64,000 nucleotides of DNA, from contig NZ_JAFMPP010000006.1 of assembly GCF_017349315.1 (NCBI RefSeq), positions 1 through 64,000 of the forward strand, read 5' to 3'. A program made the translations under genes and the position numbers. This DNA is from Jiella flava (GTDB lineage Bacteria > Pseudomonadota > Alphaproteobacteria > Rhizobiales > Rhizobiaceae). Below are positions 61,541 through 64,000 of the stretch, piece by piece. The notes under the pieces were generated by a model. The model was given only the letters and a program-made list of their open reading frames with translations, was not told the DNA's origin and did not search any database. The stretch's first letter is position 1. Each line of letters starts with the position of its first letter.

Positions 61541-62842
61541 ATGCCTCACCCCGCTGTCGTCTCATTTTGCCGCGACTGTTTCGAGCCCGCCGCTGGCGCG
61601 CGACGCTGCCGGCGATGCGGCAGCCCGCGGCTTTTGCGCCATGCCGAACTGGCGACGCTGTCGATCGCGCATATCGACTGCGATGCCTTTTATGCCAGCG
61701 TTGAAAAGCGAGACCGGCCGCAGCTTGCCGACAAACCGCTGATCATCGGCGGCGGGCGCCGGGGCGTCGTCTCCACCGCCTGCTACATCGCCCGGATTCG
61801 CGGCGTGCGCTCGGCCATGCCGATGTTCAAGGCTCTGGCTCTGTGCCCGGATGCCGTGGTGCTGCGCCCGAATATGGAAAAATACGTGACCGTCGGACGA
61901 TCGGTGCGGGTTCTGATGGGAGAAGTCACGCCGCTGGTCGAGCCGTTGTCGATCGACGAGGCGTTTCTCGATCTGTCCGGCACCGAGGCTTTGCACCAGC
62001 AGCCGGCCAGCCTCACACTCGCCAAACTCGCCCGGCGGATCGAGACCGAACTCGGCATCACCGTGTCGATCGGCCTGTCGCACAACAAGTTTCTCGCCAA
62101 GGTCGCGAGCGAGCTGGAAAAGCCGCGCGGCTTCTCGGTGATCGGGCGGGCGGAAACCCAGAGCTTTCTCGCCGAAAAGCCGATCAGCCTGATCTGGGGC
62201 GTCGGCAAGGCGATGGAACAAAAGCTCGCGGCCGATGGCTTCAGACAGATCGGCCAACTCCAGACGACGGCGGAAAGCGACCTGATGAAGCGCTACGGCG
62301 AGACCGGCCGTCGGCTCTGGCGTCTGTCGCGCGGCATCGACGAGCGAAAGGTCAGCCCCCGCAGCGAGGCCAAAAGCATCTCCGCGGAGACCACCTTTGA
62401 CACCGACATCGCCGCTCTCGAAACCCTGATGCCGATCCTGCGCGATCTCAGCGAAACTGTTGCGGCGCGGCTGAAACAGACCGATCTGTCGGCCGCAACG
62501 ATCGTGCTGAAGCTTAAGACCGCCGACTTTCGAATTCGCACGCGCAACCGGAAGCTCGCCGACCCCACCCGCCTCGCCGACAAGATTTTCGCCGCCGGTC
62601 GCGCGCTGTTGGAAAAGGAAGCTGACGGCACGCGCTTTCGCCTGATCGGCATCGGATGCGCAGATTTCGCCAAGGCCGAGTTGGCTGATCCGGTCGATCT
62701 CGTCGACCAGGGGGCCGAGAAGCGCGCCCGCGCCGAACAGGCCCTCGACCGTCTGCGCGGGAAATTCGGCAAGAGCGCGATCGAAACCGGCATCACCTTC
62801 GGCAAGCTGGCGAAACCGCGACGGGACGAGCCGCGCACATAG
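61541..62842 (+). CDS. dinB: DNA polymerase IV with N-terminal zinc ribbon
   Basis: A 433-residue Y-family translesion polymerase. The catalytic acidic residues are in [12 protein letters not shown] and in [27 protein letters not shown] and the [15 protein letters not shown] helix-hairpin-helix follow. The little-finger domain occupies about 270-395. The first 30 residues contain two CxxC motifs (FCRDCFEP and CRRCGSP), a probable zinc ribbon seen in several rhizobial DinB proteins but absent from E. coli DinB. It should bypass lesions in stressed cells. No lexA-type operator was recognised in the 166-bp leader. Confidence 0.93.
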   Translation: MPHPAVVSFCRDCFEPAAGARRCRRCGSPRLLRHAELATLSIAHIDCDAFYASVEKRDRPQLADKPLIIGGGRRGVVSTACYIARIRGVRSAMPMFKALALCPDAVVLRPNMEKYVTVGRSVRVLMGEVTPLVEPLSIDEAFLDLSGTEALHQQPASLTLAKLARRIETELGITVSIGLSHNKFLAKVASELEKPRGFSVIGRAETQSFLAEKPISLIWGVGKAMEQKLAADGFRQIGQLQTTAESDLMKRYGETGRRLWRLSRGIDERKVSPRSEAKSISAETTFDTDIAALETLMPILRDLSETVAARLKQTDLSAATIVLKLKTADFRIRTRNRKLADPTRLADKIFAAGRALLEKEADGTRFRLIGIGCADFAKAELADPVDLVDQGAEKRARAEQALDRLRGKFGKSAIETGITFGKLAKPRRDEPRT

Positions 62843-63147
62843 TGCCGCTGAACAAATCAAATGACCTGCCGGCCATGTCCTCTTGGCCCTGGGTTCAAAC
62901 GCCACTCCGGCCTGCCGGCGCCCCATGCAAGCGATACTCCCTGATGTGAGCCGCGATAAGCTGCACTGCGCGCAGCCGTGCGCAAGGGGCCGCGCGCAAG
63001 GAGCCGCGCCCACCCATTAAGCCGGCTTATAAATTGTCCGGCGACCTCAGCGCGGCGGGCATCACGCGATTTGCAGCGGCCCATCAGCCCGGCATCATGA
63101 CGAGACCATCGTCAACTTCGCGTCCGCACCATCCGGCGCCTCGACCG
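62843..63147. other. intergenic region between convergent dinB and dnaE
   Basis: A stretch of 305 bp with GC-rich palindromic pieces (for example CGCGCAGCCGTGCGC near 62967). GGGTTCAAAC at 62891-62900 was tested as a tRNA T-loop and rejected. No gene or convincing terminator was seen. Confidence 0.4.
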
Positions 63148-64000
63148 CTACAGCAGCTCGACGTCGAGCACGCCCGGCGCCGCTTTGACCGCGCTCGCCA
63201 TCTGCGGCGACACGCGATAGCGACCCGGCAGGGTGATTTCGACCTCGCGCTCGCCGGCTTCGCGCACCAGGATCAGCGAGATTTCGCTGTCGCCATTGCT
63301 CGACAGCTGGCCGCGGAATGCAGCCAGAGGCTTGGCGTCGCGCATAAAAATCCGCAGCGCCTTCTGGGTGCGCACCGCTTCGTCTTCCAGCGACTGGACC
63401 TGCTGGGCGCGCAGCGAAATGCCTTCCGGTCGCTCCTCGGCGGCGACCGTGACGATCACCGACGCACCGGGTTCGAGGACATCGCGGAACGCCACCAGCG
63501 CCTCGGAAAACAGCACCACCTCATATTGGCCGCTCGGGTCGGACATCTGAACGATGCCGAGCTTGCCGCCGGTGCGGGTTTTACGCTCCTGCCGTCCCGT
63601 CACGGTTCCCGCGAGGCGGCCGGCGCTCGCGCCGCGCTTGACCGCCGCCACGACCTCGGCATGGGATTGCACGCGCAGCCGCTTCAGAACGTCCCTGTAT
63701 TCGTCCAGCGGATGGGCAGAGAGATAGAAACCAACCGCCTGGAACTCCTTCATCAGCTTTTCCGACGCCGTCCACAGCGGCGCCGGGTTCAGCGCCAGAG
63801 GCTCCAGCGTGCCGCCCGCCGACTGGCCGAACATGTCGTGCTGTCCTGACGCCCGCCCCTCGCAGACACGTAACGCATAGGCCGACATCCGCTCGATATT
63901 GGCGTAAAGTCGTGCCCGGTCGTGACCGAAACAATCGAGCGCCCCGGCGGCGATCAGGAATTCCAGCGTCCGCTTGTTGACGATTTTGGGATCGATCCGC
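63148..64000 (-). CDS. dnaE: DNA polymerase III subunit alpha, C-terminal part (cut by window edge)
   Basis: The frame stays open to the right edge, so the N-terminus is outside the window. The visible 284 codons include KRTLEFLIAAGALDCFG, the helix-hairpin-helix-like part before the OB fold, with FQAVGFYLSAHPLDEYRDVL. The OB fold has TGGKLGIVQMSDPSGQYEVV and LEPGASVIVTVAAEERPEGI. The tail resembles the tau-binding C-terminus. This is the replicative polymerase subunit. The catalytic PHP and palm domains are not in view. Confidence 0.95.
   Translation of the reverse strand, partial: RIDPKIVNKRTLEFLIAAGALDCFGHDRARLYANIERMSAYALRVCEGRASGQHDMFGQSAGGTLEPLALNPAPLWTASEKLMKEFQAVGFYLSAHPLDEYRDVLKRLRVQSHAEVVAAVKRGASAGRLAGTVTGRQERKTRTGGKLGIVQMSDPSGQYEVVLFSEALVAFRDVLEPGASVIVTVAAEERPEGISLRAQQVQSLEDEAVRTQKALRIFMRDAKPLAAFRGQLSSNGDSEISLILVREAGEREVEITLPGRYRVSPQMASAVKAAPGVLDVELL

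Noticed and set aside
62880-62935. tRNA-like sequence GGGTTCAAAC after dinB
   Set aside because: The flanks cannot form a 5-bp T stem, and no D or anticodon arm or acceptor stem of suitable spacing is found upstream.

Overview
This is a G+C-rich chromosomal segment of an alphaproteobacterium, almost certainly of the order Hyphomicrobiales (Rhizobiales). The evidence is the gene content and order: divK-pleD next to a DUF3572 gene, trxB next to an LsrB/VtlR-type LysR regulator, carB-greA-lpcC, rpmB next to a DUF3108 gene, rpoA-rplQ followed by a Do-like protease and rarA, and a DinB with an N-terminal zinc ribbon. The genus cannot be fixed from the sequence alone. No rRNA, tRNA, CRISPR array or prophage was seen. 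The only mobile-element sequence is the 3' end of an IS630-type transposase at the left edge.

Layout. 1-8 kb: IS630 remnant; a two-gene minus-strand unit of unknown function (a membrane/coiled-coil protein and a membrane-anchored ClpP-fold protein) with a CtrA-like box upstream; a strong candidate anti-Shine-Dalgarno sRNA with its own promoter and terminator; an aspartate aminotransferase; an acetylpolyamine amidohydrolase-like enzyme; and small genes. 8-18 kb: two overlapping ABC exporter half-transporters and a complete oppABCDF peptide importer. 18-29 kb: KDPG aldolase, SleB-type hydrolase, Der GTPase with a TPR membrane protein, NnrU and MAPEG membrane proteins, RarA, Do-like protease, a reductase/epimerase. 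29-40 kb: rpsM-rpsK-rpoA-rplQ, yqeY, carA and carB separated by an XRE regulator and a hairpin-rich spacer, and greA. 40-47 kb: lpcC mannosyltransferase, GT25 glycosyltransferase, TrkH, TrxB, LsrB/VtlR regulator, PPP phosphatase. 47-64 kb: small secreted proteins, SOUL protein, rpmB, DUF3108, PiT transporter, Nudix hydrolase, a truncated cyclase-family gene, uvrB, pleD-divK, a HAD protein, dinB and the 3' end of dnaE.

Most genes are housekeeping. The less expected material lies between them. A family of intergenic palindromic mosaic repeats has seven recognisable copies (3.5, 6.9, 18.3, 47.5, 48.0, 51.4 and 54.7 kb). The sRNA at 3.3 kb and the LsrB/VtlR regulator at 44.7 kb could form a regulatory pair, because relatives of that regulator control AbcR-type sRNAs elsewhere. 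TrkH appears to start at a rare ATT codon. Several short genes (a 42-aa secreted peptide, a 45-aa basic peptide, a TTG-initiated cyclase remnant) are easily missed. The rpsM-rplQ ribosomal block is joined to yqeY rather than to secY-adk, which suggests an ancestral rearrangement.

Start codons were chosen from ribosome-binding sites and family N-termini. Where the choice departs from the longest reading frame, the entry says so. All family assignments come from recognising motifs by eye; no database search was run.
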